DNA of 64,000 nucleotides from Dokdonella_A sp049583635 (GCA_049583635.1 JBAUWF010000093.1:55687-119686), one strand, 5' to 3'; positions 19,204 through 28,316 are shown, counted from the stretch's first letter. Numbers and translations: made by a program. The notes: generated by a model from the letters alone, not told the origin.

Positions 19204-19569
19204 TCACATGGTGTGGGTGGGACGCTCCTGATTGAGGATACCCGCGAGTATCGATTCTATGCGCGTACGTGCGGCCTCCCCGTCGGCCGAGTCGTTGAAT
19301 TGCACACCGATACCGGCGACCCGATTGCCCTGTGCACCGGGCGGCGTTATCCAGATAACCTTGCCGGCAACGGGTATGCGGTCGGTCTCGTCCATCAGGG
19401 CCAGCAGGATGAACACCTCGTCGCCCAGGTTGTACGTCTTGGCCGTTGGAACAAACAAGCCACCGCCTTTCACGAAGGCCATGTAGGCGTTGAACAGCGC
19501 GCCCTTGTCCTTGATCGTGAGTGACAGGATGCCTTGCCGCGTTGTGTTGTTCATAGCCGATATCGTCAT
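19204..19569 (-). CDS. pilZ: Type IV pilus protein PilZ
   Basis: About 121 aa. RQGILSLTIKDKGALFNAYM, FVKGGGLFVPT, LGDEVFILL and GNRVAGIGVQF match the founding PilZ of type IV pili, a family that lacks the canonical cyclic-di-GMP arginine motif and acts through partners in pilus assembly. The position after holB is the usual one. ATG 19569 has GAGG at eleven bases; 19578 and 19554 are other possible starts. Confidence 0.9.
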   Translation of the reverse strand: MTISAMNNTTRQGILSLTIKDKGALFNAYMAFVKGGGLFVPTAKTYNLGDEVFILLALMDETDRIPVAGKVIWITPPGAQGNRVAGIGVQFNDSADGEAARTRIESILAGILNQERPTHTM

Positions 19570-19582
19570 GTTGAACATCGCC

Positions 19583-20584
19583 TCACGTGCGATTGACGGG
19601 CCGTTGCCGGTCGCGCTTGCCACCACGCGTCGATAGCGGCCACGAACGCAGCAGATCGACGAGCAACAGCTCCGTGCGCAAAGGTGTGTCGAGCAGCGAG
19701 CGGATGCGGTTCGCCTGATCGAACCAGGTTGAGAGCTTCGACATTTGCATGCCCCCGGTCAAGTTCGGCGAGATGTATTGCCCGCCCGCCACGCGACGCG
19801 CCTCGTCACGCGCCAACACCCCCGAGAACCACAGGCGCTCGTGTACACGATCGCCGGCCCAGGTCTGGGCCAATGCGGACGGGCCGATCCGCCCCGCCGC
19901 CAAGTCGTCAAGATCACGCGCGCAATCCGCGCGCAATCCGACGACATCGTCGCTTGCCCATGTCAGCGCCAGCCCCGGGTTGCCGAGGCTTGCGTCAAGC
20001 GCACGAGCGGCCAGAGCGGCGTTGACATGCTGCTGTTCAAGCCACGTTTGCGCCGATTCGCGCGAGGGCACGCCAAGTTCCACGCGTTGACAGCGGCTGC
20101 GTATCGTCGCCGGCAATCGCGATGGACGCTCGCTGACCAGCACGATTCTCGTACTCGCGTTCGGCTCCTCCAGCGTCTTGAGCAAGGCATTCGCGGCATT
20201 CGCGTTCATCGCGTCGGCCGGATCGATCAGCGCAAGTTGCAAACCGCCGAACTGGCTGGCCAGCGCCAGGCGCTGCGCCAATCGGCGAGTCTGTTCGACC
20301 GTCAGTTCGCTGCGCGGCTTGCCGTCGTCACGCAATTCGAAAGTGACGAACATGAAATCCGGATGAGTACCGGCCGCGAGCAGGTGGCAACTGCGACAGT
20401 CGCCACAGGCTTGGCCATCACCGCTGCGCGATTCGCACAATGCAGCATTGATCAACGCATTGGCCAAGGTGCGTTTACCAAGTCCATCCGCTCCGGTGAT
20501 CAGCAGCGCATGATGCAGGCGGTTGGCATCCAGTGCGGCCGACAGGCGCCGCCACGGTGCATCGAGCCACGGAGCCAGATTCAC
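19583..20584 (-). CDS. holB: DNA polymerase III delta' subunit
   Basis: Clamp-loader subunit, AAA+ fold. P-loop-like ITGADGLGKRTLA is near residue 30; a four-cysteine zinc site (CESRSGDGQACGDCRSC) follows; then the sensor segments LALIDPADAMNANAANALLKTLEEPN and SERPSRLPATIRSRCQ. I choose GTG 20584: GAGG lies seven bases upstream and the GTGA overlaps the tmk stop. The ATG at 20599 lacks a ribosome site. 333 aa. It overlaps nothing downstream; pilZ begins 13 nt after. Confidence 0.92.
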   Translation of the reverse strand: MNLAPWLDAPWRRLSAALDANRLHHALLITGADGLGKRTLANALINAALCESRSGDGQACGDCRSCHLLAAGTHPDFMFVTFELRDDGKPRSELTVEQTRRLAQRLALASQFGGLQLALIDPADAMNANAANALLKTLEEPNASTRIVLVSERPSRLPATIRSRCQRVELGVPSRESAQTWLEQQHVNAALAARALDASLGNPGLALTWASDDVVGLRADCARDLDDLAAGRIGPSALAQTWAGDRVHERLWFSGVLARDEARRVAGGQYISPNLTGGMQMSKLSTWFDQANRIRSLLDTPLRTELLLVDLLRSWPLSTRGGKRDRQRPVNRT

Positions 20585-21243
20585 GACCGCGCCTCGCATC
20601 GTGCGATCAGTTCATCGATGGCGCGCGACGCATCAGCCAGCACACGATCAGGGGAACGCGAAGCATCGATCACTCGAAAGCGTTCGGGTTCGGCACTGGC
20701 ACGTGCCGCGTACACCGCGCGTACACGATCGAAAAACGCATCGCTCTCGCGCTCGATTCGATCCGCATCTGACGCCGCGGAATCGCCTTGGGTATTCCTT
20801 TGCAGCATGCGTCGGCGGCCAATGGGAACCGGCAGGTCGAGTAACAGGGTCAAGTCCGGTTTGAGCCCGTTCGCAGCCCAGCGTTCGAGTTCGCTGATGC
20901 GTTCGGCCGGTTGACCGCGCCCACCTCCCTGGTAGGCGTAGCTCGCGTCGGTGTAGCGATCTGCCAGCACCCAGACACCGCTCGACAGGGCGGGACAAAT
21001 GACCTCGCGCACCAGTTGCGCGCGCGCCGCGAACATCAGCAGCAATTCGGACTCGGCACAAAGATCGCCCTGCGCCGGGTCGAGCACGAGGCAACGCACC
21101 GCCTCACCAAGTCGGGTTCCTCCCGGTTCACGCGTTATCAGCACATGGATGCCGCGTTTTCGCAGGTACTCGTGCACACCGGCCAGCACGGTGCTCTTGC
21201 CGGCCCCCTCACCGCCTTCGAGTGTGATCAATCGTGCGGTCAT
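20581..21243 (-). CDS. tmk: Thymidylate kinase
   Basis: Phosphorylates dTMP for DNA synthesis. P-loop EGGEGAGKST at residues 9-18, TREPGGTRLGEAVR at about 39-52, and the DRY motif ADRYTDASYAYQGGGR at about 92-107 identify it. 220 aa. The ATG overlaps the mltG stop (ATGA), and its stop overlaps the holB GTG. Confidence 0.96.
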   Translation of the reverse strand: MTARLITLEGGEGAGKSTVLAGVHEYLRKRGIHVLITREPGGTRLGEAVRCLVLDPAQGDLCAESELLLMFAARAQLVREVICPALSSGVWVLADRYTDASYAYQGGGRGQPAERISELERWAANGLKPDLTLLLDLPVPIGRRRMLQRNTQGDSAASDADRIERESDAFFDRVRAVYAARASAEPERFRVIDASRSPDRVLADASRAIDELIARCEARS

Positions 21244-22283
21244 TGTCGGTGATGCAACTGGAATTTGCTCACCGCCCGATTGTGCGCCTCAAGCGTCGCG
21301 GAAAACTCATGACTACCGTCGCCGCGAGCAACGAAGTAGAGCGAGTCGCCGCCAGCCGGATGCAACGTCGCCGCGATTGCCGCCTTGCCCGGTAACGCGA
21401 CTGGAGTGGGTGGAAGCCCGGCGCGCGTATAGGTGTTGAAGGGCGTATCGTTTTGGAGGTCGCGCTTGCGCAGATTGCCGTCGAAGCTGTCGCCGAGCCC
21501 ATAGATCACCGTTGGATCGGTTTGCAGCAGCATGCCGCTTTCGAGCCGACGTACGAACACGCCGGCAATCTGTGCCCGTTCATCGGCGCGAGCAGTTTCT
21601 TTTTCGACGATCGAGGCGAGGATCAAAACCTGGTAGGGCGACTCGAGAGGCAGATTGGGGGTACGTGCAGGCCAGGCTGTGCTGAGCAATTTCTGCATCG
21701 CCGCATGGGCCCGCCGCAAGATGTCCAGATCCGATTCGCCTTTGACGAATGCGTAGGTTTCGGGCAAAAACCAGCCTTCGGGTTTGCCGTCGGTGATGCC
21801 CAGACGCTCGGCAATCGCCTGGTCCGACAAGCCCGGAAGCGTCTGCACGAGGCCAACCTGGGCAGCGAGTGCGGCACGCAGTTCCCTGAACGTCCATCCG
21901 TCGACGATCGTGAAGCGGTGCTGCAGTACGTCACCTGCTGCCATATGGCGCAAAAGCTCGCGCGGCGTGATGCCCTGAGGTAAAGCGTATTCACCGGCGT
22001 GCAGACGGCCGGTCACTCCCATCTGTTCGGCAAGAACACGCCAGTAGAGTGGCATCGCCCTGGTGGTGCCGCCGCTGCGCAGAAGGTGCACGATATCCTT
22101 GAACGCCGTGCCACGCGCAACGTCGATAGTGGCATCGGCGCCGGCAATCGTCAGTGGCGTCGTCGTAAACCGGCGATAATCATTCCACGCCAGACCAAGC
22201 AGGAGCATGCCGCCCACCAGAACGATCAGCGCCAGCCAGCCCCAGACTGCGGCTCCGCGTTGATGGAGCGCCGCAATGCGCAC
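21240..22283 (-). CDS. mltG: Endolytic murein transglycosylase MltG
   Basis: Inner-membrane lytic transglycosylase that cleaves nascent glycan strands and sets their length. One N-terminal membrane helix (WGWLALIVLVGGMLLLGLAW, about 14-33), then the YceG domain with the catalytic glutamate in LASIVEKET (about 218-226) and LQTDPTVIYGLG and LPPTPVALPGKAAI near the end. 347 aa. The gene begins three bases after fabF; the pabC gene that usually lies between them is missing. Confidence 0.93.
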   Translation of the reverse strand: MRIAALHQRGAAVWGWLALIVLVGGMLLLGLAWNDYRRFTTTPLTIAGADATIDVARGTAFKDIVHLLRSGGTTRAMPLYWRVLAEQMGVTGRLHAGEYALPQGITPRELLRHMAAGDVLQHRFTIVDGWTFRELRAALAAQVGLVQTLPGLSDQAIAERLGITDGKPEGWFLPETYAFVKGESDLDILRRAHAAMQKLLSTAWPARTPNLPLESPYQVLILASIVEKETARADERAQIAGVFVRRLESGMLLQTDPTVIYGLGDSFDGNLRKRDLQNDTPFNTYTRAGLPPTPVALPGKAAIAATLHPAGGDSLYFVARGDGSHEFSATLEAHNRAVSKFQLHHRQ

Positions 22284-22286
22284 CGG

Positions 22287-23525
22287 TCACATCCGGCGAA
22301 ACGCCAGCGTACCGTTGGTGCCGCCGAATCCGAACGAATTGGACAGGGCCACATCAACCTTGTGCTGGCGCGCCGTATGCGGGACGAAATCGAGATCGCA
22401 TCCCTCTCCCGCGTGATCGAGGTTGATCGTCGGCGGAATCACCTCATCGCGCATCGCCAGGATGGTGAAAATAGCCTCGATGCCGCCGGCGGCGCCAAGC
22501 AGGTGCCCAGTCATCGATTTGGTGGAGCTGACCATCAGTTCGCGTGCGTGTTCACCGAAGCAGGCCTTGATCGCATTGACTTCGGCGATGTCGCCGACAC
22601 CGGTCGCGGTCGCATGCGCGTTGATATAACCCACAGCGGACGGGTCGATGTTGCCGTCGCGCAACGCGGCCTCCATCGAACGCCGCGCGCCGTCGCCGTT
22701 TTCGGGGGGCGAGGTCATATGGTAGGCGTCGCCGCTCATGCCGAAACCGCAAAGTTCGCAATAGATACGGGCATTGCGTTTCCTGGCATGCTCGTATTCC
22801 TCGATCACCAGCACGCCGGCACCGTCTGACAATACGAAACCGTCGCGGTCCCGATCCCAGGGGCGGCTCGCCTTGGCCGGTTCGTCGTTGCGTGTAGACA
22901 TCGCGCGCGCCGAGCAGAAGCCGCCGACCGCGGTTGGTGTGGTGGCGAATTCGGTGCCCCCGGCAACCATCACGTCAGCGTCACCATACTGGATCATGCG
23001 CATCGCAAGACCGAGGTTGTGCGTCGCGGTCGTACACGCGGTCACGCAGGCGATATTGGGTCCCTTGAGCCCGAGCATGATCGACAGGTTGCCGGCCGCC
23101 ATGTTGATGATTGAACTGGGCACGAAGAACGGTGAAATCCTGCGTGGGCCGTCCTCATGATAGGTGATCGCCGTGCGCTCGATCGTCGCAATGCCACCGA
23201 TGCCGGCACCAAGCGCAACACCGATGCGTTCCTCGTCGTGTTCGTGCGCATGCATGCCCGCATCGGCCAGCGCCTGCACTGAGGCGGCTATGCCGTAGTG
23301 GATGAACGGGTCCATCTTCTTGACGTCCTTCGCCGCGACGTAGGTTGTCGGGTCGAAGCCACGTACTTCGCCGGCAATGCGTGTCGGAAAGGCGCTGGTG
23401 TCGAAATGACTGATCGGACCGATGCCGCTGTTGCCGGCCGTGATATTGCGCCAAGCTGTGGTCACGTCATTGCCGACGGGGCTGACCATGCCGAGTCCGG
23501 TGACCACTACGCGCCGTTTGCTCAT
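22287..23525 (-). CDS. fabF: 3-oxoacyl-ACP synthase II
   Basis: Condensing enzyme of fatty-acid elongation. The Cys-His-His triad is visible: cysteine in VTACTTATHNLG (about 163), histidines in NAHATATGVGD (about 303) and KSMTGHLLGAAGG (about 340). 412 aa from ATG 23525, with AGGA at eight bases. It lies 118 nt after acpP across a terminator-like hairpin. Confidence 0.97.
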   Translation of the reverse strand: MSKRRVVVTGLGMVSPVGNDVTTAWRNITAGNSGIGPISHFDTSAFPTRIAGEVRGFDPTTYVAAKDVKKMDPFIHYGIAASVQALADAGMHAHEHDEERIGVALGAGIGGIATIERTAITYHEDGPRRISPFFVPSSIINMAAGNLSIMLGLKGPNIACVTACTTATHNLGLAMRMIQYGDADVMVAGGTEFATTPTAVGGFCSARAMSTRNDEPAKASRPWDRDRDGFVLSDGAGVLVIEEYEHARKRNARIYCELCGFGMSGDAYHMTSPPENGDGARRSMEAALRDGNIDPSAVGYINAHATATGVGDIAEVNAIKACFGEHARELMVSSTKSMTGHLLGAAGGIEAIFTILAMRDEVIPPTINLDHAGEGCDLDFVPHTARQHKVDVALSNSFGFGGTNGTLAFRRM

Positions 23526-23584
23526 CAATCTATCCTGCCGTATCGCGGCCGGCGCGGCGTGAGCCGCTGCCGATTTGCGTTGCC

Positions 23585-23616
23585 GAAAACGAAAGCTGCG
23601 CCTCGCGGGCGCAGCT
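23585..23616 (-). terminator. Terminator-like hairpin between acpP and fabF
   Basis: On the minus strand an 8-bp perfect stem (AGCTGCGC, seven-base loop, GCGCAGCT) is followed by a T-rich TTTCGTTTTC. It lies 28 nt after the acpP stop. Partial termination here would let the very abundant acyl carrier protein be made in excess over FabF, as seen in other bacteria. Confidence 0.65.
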
Positions 23617-23643
23617 CCATGCTCGTCGCACCCCGCCGATCGG

Positions 23644-23883
23644 TCAGGCTTTCACATGCGCCTTGACATAGTCGACGGCTTGCTGGACGGTAGTTATCTT
23701 CTCGGCTTCCTCGTCCGGGATTTCGCACTCGAATTCCTCTTCGAGCGCCATGACCAGCTCGACCGTGTCGAGCGAGTCGGCGCCCAGATCGTCCACGAAC
23801 GACGCGTTTGGCGTTACCTCGTCCTCTTTCACCCCCAGTTGCTCGACGACGATTTTTTTCACGCGTTCTTCGATAGTGCTCAT
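23644..23883 (-). CDS. acpP: Acyl carrier protein
   Basis: 79-aa acidic four-helix carrier. The phosphopantetheine serine lies in DDLGADSLDTVELVMALEE (about residue 38). ATG 23883 has TGAGGA upstream. The 199-nt gap before it (23884-24082) is long for this operon and probably holds a dedicated promoter; it is AT-richer than its neighbours around 24045-24095. Confidence 0.98.
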   Translation of the reverse strand: MSTIEERVKKIVVEQLGVKEDEVTPNASFVDDLGADSLDTVELVMALEEEFECEIPDEEAEKITTVQQAVDYVKAHVKA

Positions 23884-24082
23884 TATTCGATGTCCTCACG
23901 GTGGAATTCTGTGCGCCGGCCTGCGTCATGCCAACCACGCAAGCGATAGTATCCCCGGCGCGCGAGCCGGCGCATTGTAGTGGAACGCTACCAGCCTCGC
24001 CAGCGGCCAAGGTGGCGCATCTTTCCCGACGCGGAGCGCAACAAGATACTAGCTATGTAGCGCATCGTATTGATTATACGTG

Positions 24083-24826
24083 CTATGCCATGTACATCCC
24101 GCCGTTGACATGGATCGTTTCGCCGGTGACATAAGCGGCGGAAGGCGAGGCCAGAAACGTGACTGCATGAGCCACATCGTTCGCATTCCCGAGTCTGCCC
24201 AACGCAATCTGGTCGAGCAAGCTGCGCTTCTGCTCATCGCCGAGCGCTCGCGTCATGTCGGTATCTATGAACCCCGGAGCAACCACGTTGACGGTGATGC
24301 CGCGCGAGCCGACTTCGCGCGCAAGCGATTTGGAAAATGCGATGATGCCGGCCTTGGCGGCGGCATAATTGGCCTGCCCGGGATTTCCGGTCAGGCCGAT
24401 GACTGACGCGATATTGACAATGCGCCCCTTGCGCGCCTTCATCATGCGGCGCAGGACCGCTTTGGAGGTGCGATACACCGAACCCAGATTGGTGTCGAGG
24501 ACCTGCTGCCAATCCTCGTCGCTCATGCGTATCAGCAGTTGGTCGCGCGTGATGCCGGCATTGTTGACCAGGATCGAGATCGGGCCGAACTCTTTGGCGA
24601 TCGCATCGATCAGAGCGTCTACGCCGGCACCATCGGTCACGTCGAGCATGCGACCAGCGCCGCCGTACGCGGCCAGACGCCTGCCGACCGCATCGGCTCC
24701 CGCCGTGCTGGTCGAGGTTCCGATGACTATCGCCCCGGCAACCGCCAGTTCATCGGCGATCGCCGCCCCAATGCCACGGCTGGCGCCGGTCACCAGAGCG
24801 ATTTCACCATCGAGAGCCCCACTCAT
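24083..24826 (-). CDS. fabG: 3-oxoacyl-ACP reductase
   Basis: NADPH-dependent short-chain dehydrogenase of fatty-acid synthesis, 247 aa. TGASRGIGAAIA (about 13-24) binds the cofactor, LVNNAGIT stabilises the sheet, and the Ser-Tyr-Lys triad is in NIASVIG and YAAAKAG (about 140-160). A 477-nt gap separates it from fabD, which is unusual for this gene pair and contains a copy of the dispersed repeat. Confidence 0.96.
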   Translation of the reverse strand: MSGALDGEIALVTGASRGIGAAIADELAVAGAIVIGTSTSTAGADAVGRRLAAYGGAGRMLDVTDGAGVDALIDAIAKEFGPISILVNNAGITRDQLLIRMSDEDWQQVLDTNLGSVYRTSKAVLRRMMKARKGRIVNIASVIGLTGNPGQANYAAAKAGIIAFSKSLAREVGSRGITVNVVAPGFIDTDMTRALGDEQKRSLLDQIALGRLGNANDVAHAVTFLASPSAAYVTGETIHVNGGMYMA

Positions 24827-25303
24827 GATGTGCTACCCCTCTGTCCGATGAAGGTTTGTACAAACCGGATGATGAATTCCTCACATTGCCGAAATTCGTC
24901 CACAACTCCATCAGGACCTTGCGTGACAAGGACAATGGCCACCGTGGCCAAACGCGTATGCACAACCAAGAACTCCTATCAAGACTTGCGAGGAGTTTCC
25001 CTGATTTACCGTCAAGACGCGAACGTAATGGTTAATGGTCCGTCCCGAAAGTACCTTTCGAATACAGCGCGGCAGCGGTACCGGCACGCTGTGCGCTCAC
25101 AAGAATCCTGCGCGGCAAGGCCATGATATTCATTGCGCACTCCCATGCGCACTTTTGGCGCCACTCCTGTCGCCTCCAGCAACGTGTTTTACATCTAGCC
25201 GCTTGGTAGGTTGGCCGTGAACACGACACTAGCACGCGAAATCCGGTCCGGCCACGCGCTATCGACGAACGGCCGGGTGAAATCGGCGTGTGTTCGCCGC
25301 ATT
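24827..25303. other. 477-nt gap between fabD and fabG
   Basis: No credible coding sequence is seen on either strand. The part nearest fabG (24850-24931) is a copy of the dispersed hairpin element, oriented opposite to the fab genes. The rest has no recognised content. A gap of this size inside the fabH-fabD-fabG series suggests an insertion. Confidence 0.6.
24850..24931 (+). repeat. Dispersed structured element, copy A
   Basis: Hairpin GGTTTG/CAAACC (24853-24866), then GAATTCCTCACATTGCC (24874-24890), nine bases, CCACAA (24900-24905), three bases, CATCAGGACC, and a second hairpin CCTTG/CAAGG (24917-24931). The two conserved blocks and their spacing match copies at 29391 and 53251. It lies antisense to the fab genes. 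Confidence 0.75.
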
Positions 25304-26257
25304 TCACATGCGCCAGTCGGCAAGAGCCGAATCGAATTCACCAGGCGTACCGAGCGCGCGAGAGTCGATCGTCCTGTCGATACGCCTGATCAGGCCGCAC
25401 AACACCTTGCCCGGACCGCATTCGCCGATCCGTCTGCCTCCTGCGGCAATCGCACTGCGCACGCATTCGCTCCAGCGCACGGGCAGATACAACTGGCGTG
25501 TCAATGCATTGCGGATGGCCGCAACATCGCCGTGAACCTTGCCATCGACGTTCTGAATGACGGGAATCCTTGGCGCGTGCCAGCTATATGCAGCCATCGC
25601 TTCGGCTACGCGGTTGGCGGCTTCGCGCATCAGCGACGTATGTGACGGCACACTCACGTTGAGTTTGACGGCCTTGCGCGCGCCACGTTCGCTGAGCAAT
25701 GCGATCGCGGCATCCACTGCCTGAACATGACCGCCGACCACAATCTGCCCCGGCGAATTGTAGTTCGCCGGGGCGACCACACGGTCACCGGAGATATCCC
25801 GACATGCCGCTTCAACCACTTCATCCTCGAGACCGATAATCGCTGCCATCGACCCAAAGCCGTGTGGCGCGGCATCCTGCATTGCCTGACCGCGAATGCG
25901 CACTAGATGCGCCGCGTCGTCCAGTGCGATCGCACCCGCCGCAACTAGCGCAGTGTATTCGCCGAGGCTGTGCCCGCTCAGCACACACGGTTCCGCGCCG
26001 CCGGCGTGCAGCCATGTGCGCCATACGGCGATCCCCGCAGCAAGCAATGCCGGTTGGGCATATTCGGTGCGGTTCAGCATGACCTCGGCGCCGCCCTGCG
26101 CAAGCGCCCACAAGTCGAGCCCGGCACCGTCTGACGCCTGCGCGAACGTTTCGCGGATGATTGCGTGCGCGTCGGCCAGCTCGGCGAGCATGCCGGTCGA
26201 CTGCGAACCCTGTCCAGGAAACACGAATGCGAGTTGGGGATCCGGATTGCCGGACAT
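25304..26257 (-). CDS. fabD: Malonyl-CoA:ACP transacylase
   Basis: Loads malonyl groups onto acyl carrier protein. PGQGSQ near residue 14, the nucleophile in SGHSLGEYTAL (about 95), and the catalytic histidine in VPSHTSLM (about 205) are present. 317 aa, ATG 26257 preceded by AAGGAG at seven bases. Confidence 0.96.
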   Translation of the reverse strand: MSGNPDPQLAFVFPGQGSQSTGMLAELADAHAIIRETFAQASDGAGLDLWALAQGGAEVMLNRTEYAQPALLAAGIAVWRTWLHAGGAEPCVLSGHSLGEYTALVAAGAIALDDAAHLVRIRGQAMQDAAPHGFGSMAAIIGLEDEVVEAACRDISGDRVVAPANYNSPGQIVVGGHVQAVDAAIALLSERGARKAVKLNVSVPSHTSLMREAANRVAEAMAAYSWHAPRIPVIQNVDGKVHGDVAAIRNALTRQLYLPVRWSECVRSAIAAGGRRIGECGPGKVLCGLIRRIDRTIDSRALGTPGEFDSALADWRM

Positions 26258-26274
26258 GCGAACACTCCTTGCGC

Positions 26275-26328
26275 GACGGGCACGCTCGCGGTTGTCGACT
26301 CGTTTTCGGACCGAACGAGTGCCCCGTC
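26275..26328 (-). other. Long hairpin between fabH and fabD
   Basis: GACGGGCAC (26275-26283) pairs with GTGCCCCGTC (26319-26328) with one bulge, and an inner pair ACTCGTT/AACGAGT (26298-26320) can form. On the transcribed strand it comes just after the fabH stop and a TTTTTTT run, so it is not a standard terminator. It may be an mRNA stability or processing site. Confidence 0.4.
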
Positions 26329-26340
26329 AAAAAAATGTCA

Positions 26341-27348
26341 TCAGTAGCGTAGCAGCGCCGAGCCCCAGGTGAAGCCACCGCCGAACGCCTCGAGCAATAG
26401 CAATTGTCCACGCTGAATCTTGTCCGAGCGCACCGCGTGGTCGAGCGCAAGCGGCACCGATCCAGACGAGGTATTGCCATGCTTGTCCACGGTCACGATG
26501 ACGCGCTCCATCGGCAGGTCCAGGCGCTTGGCCGTGGCCTGAATTATTCGCAGGTTGGCCTGATGCGGAATCAGCCAGTCGATTGCATGTTTGTCGAGTC
26601 CATTGGCCGCGAGCGTCTCGTCGACCACGCGATCGAGCGTCTTGACGGCGACCTTGAATACCTCGCTGCCGGCCATCAGGACGCGCACGCCGGCGTTCGG
26701 TTCCTCCGGTTTGAAGCCCACCGACACGCCAACCGGATTCCACAGCAGGTGCTTGTAGCCGCCGTCGGCATGCAGGTGGGTCGAAATCAAGCCGGGCTCG
26801 TTGTCGGGTTTAAGCACCACCGCACCAGCGCCGTCGCCGAACAGCACGCAGGTCGCGCGATCGGTCCAGTCAAGCATGCGTGAAAGCGTTTCCGCGCCGA
26901 CCACGAGGGCCGTCTTTGTCTGACCGGAACGCACGAACTTGTCGGCGATACCGAGCGCGTACATGAAGCCCGAACAGGCCGCATTGACGTCAAATGCCAT
27001 GCAACCGTTGGCGTTGAGCCGATGCTGAAGCAAACACGCGGTGGACGGAAAAATCAGATCGGGCGTCGTGGTGCCGAGCACAATCAAGTCGATTTCGCCG
27101 GGCTCAACACCGGCTGCATCGAGCGCACGCCTGGCAGCTTCATAGGCAAGGTCGCCGGTAGTCTGGCCGTCGGCCGCTATGTGCCGTTGGCGAATCCCGG
27201 TGCGCGACACGATCCACTCGTCGTTGGTATCGACAAGGCGTTCGAGATCGCGGTTGGTCAGTATCTTGTCCGGCAGGTAGCTGCCGGTACCGGCTATGCG
27301 TGAGTAGATCAGAGCACTTCCCCGATCCGGGCCAATCCGCGTTGTCAT
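26341..27348 (-). CDS. fabH: 3-oxoacyl-ACP synthase III
   Basis: Starts fatty-acid chains from acetyl-CoA and malonyl-ACP. Catalytic cysteine in DVNAACSGFMYAL (about 125), histidine in WLIPHQANLRI (about 258) and asparagine in HGNTSSGSVPLAL (about 288). 335 aa from ATG 27348; similarity begins at residue 13 (LIYSRIAGTGSYLP), so a non-ATG start there is possible. plsX, which usually precedes it, is not here. Confidence 0.95.
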   Translation of the reverse strand: MTTRIGPDRGSALIYSRIAGTGSYLPDKILTNRDLERLVDTNDEWIVSRTGIRQRHIAADGQTTGDLAYEAARRALDAAGVEPGEIDLIVLGTTTPDLIFPSTACLLQHRLNANGCMAFDVNAACSGFMYALGIADKFVRSGQTKTALVVGAETLSRMLDWTDRATCVLFGDGAGAVVLKPDNEPGLISTHLHADGGYKHLLWNPVGVSVGFKPEEPNAGVRVLMAGSEVFKVAVKTLDRVVDETLAANGLDKHAIDWLIPHQANLRIIQATAKRLDLPMERVIVTVDKHGNTSSGSVPLALDHAVRSDKIQRGQLLLLEAFGGGFTWGSALLRY

Positions 27349-27441
27349 GCGGTGGGCATGGCTGGCGCGCAGATGCGCCAGCGTGAATAGTCCACGATGG
27401 TGTCAATGGCCGCTGCGGGGCGGCTACCGAGCCATCCCTGA

Positions 27442-27636
27442 TTACGTTTCGTCGCGCACCTGCGCACGCGGTTCGATCATTTGCTTGCCGCGATAATAGC
27501 CGTCCTTGGTGACGTGATGGCGCAGATGGACCTCGCCCGAGGTCGGATCCGTACCCAGCTGCTTTACGCTCAGCGCATCGTGGGAACGGCGCATGTCGCG
27601 GCGCGAGGGCGATTTTCGACTCTTGGCGACTGCCAT
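27442..27636 (-). CDS. rpmF: 50S ribosomal protein L32
   Basis: 64 aa starting MAVAKSRKSPSRRDMRRSHD, the standard L32 N-terminus, with HLRHHVTKDGYYRGKQ near the end. The sequence lacks the four zinc cysteines found in some L32 forms. GGAG lies before the ATG. It follows yceD by 59 nt, the usual pair. Confidence 0.97.
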   Translation of the reverse strand: MAVAKSRKSPSRRDMRRSHDALSVKQLGTDPTSGEVHLRHHVTKDGYYRGKQMIEPRAQVRDET

Positions 27637-27695
27637 GTGATTCTCCGCATGAACGAGTAACGAGAATGCGACGTTGGAACCGGTCGCAGCGTATT

Positions 27696-28190
27696 TTAAT
27701 GCTTCTTCAGTTTTTCAAGCACGGCGAACGGACCATGCTCGGCGTCATCGGTCGGACCAGTCGCATAATCCAGCGGTGGGCCGGGCGACAATGGCACCAG
27801 CGGTACAGCCAAGATCAGTTCGTCCTCGACAACATCGTGCAGGCAGATGCGTCCATCGACCATCAGAACCGGCTCATAACCTTCCAGCAAAGCGTCTTCC
27901 TGCCCGGCGTCGACTATCAGGCCGAGGCGCTGATCAACCGTTACCGACTGTATGTAGATCCTGAGCGTGCGCTGGCACACCAGCGGCAGCCCGGCTTCCA
28001 CACGAACAGCAAGGCTGGCAGTCCCGAGCGCGTCGTTGCCGAACTCCAGATCATAGGTCACGTCGCCGCCGAAGCTCGCCAGCAACTCGCACAAGCGCGG
28101 CATCGACGCCAACGGCACACTTCCCCGGAAGCATCGATGCGCCGCTACCATGCGCGCAACTTCCACGGATTCGGACAAAGCCACGGACAT
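27696..28190 (-). CDS. yceD: DUF177 protein YceD (23S rRNA accumulation protein)
   Basis: 164 aa starting MSVALSESVEVARM. VCQRTLRIYIQSVTVD and EDELILAVPLVPL are the family core; relatives affect 23S rRNA accumulation. The C-terminal end PFAVLEKLKKH is typical. ATG 28190 is chosen because the long upstream extension would be antisense to the plus-strand gene at 28317. Confidence 0.9.
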   Translation of the reverse strand: MSVALSESVEVARMVAAHRCFRGSVPLASMPRLCELLASFGGDVTYDLEFGNDALGTASLAVRVEAGLPLVCQRTLRIYIQSVTVDQRLGLIVDAGQEDALLEGYEPVLMVDGRICLHDVVEDELILAVPLVPLSPGPPLDYATGPTDDAEHGPFAVLEKLKKH

Positions 28191-28316
28191 GGGCGCGCGA
28201 TGGTAGGTTCCGGCCTGCGTGATGTCAATCAAAACAAGGCCCATCAAGGCCCACCGAGCGGACGCGGTGTGCCCGGTTTGCCCGCCTCGATGGCTTGCGG
28301 CAGACTGGCAGGACTG

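Noticed and set aside
27666..28316. Plus-strand frame upstream of the one-TM protein
   Set aside because: It is antisense to yceD; only the part from ATG 28317 looks like a real protein.
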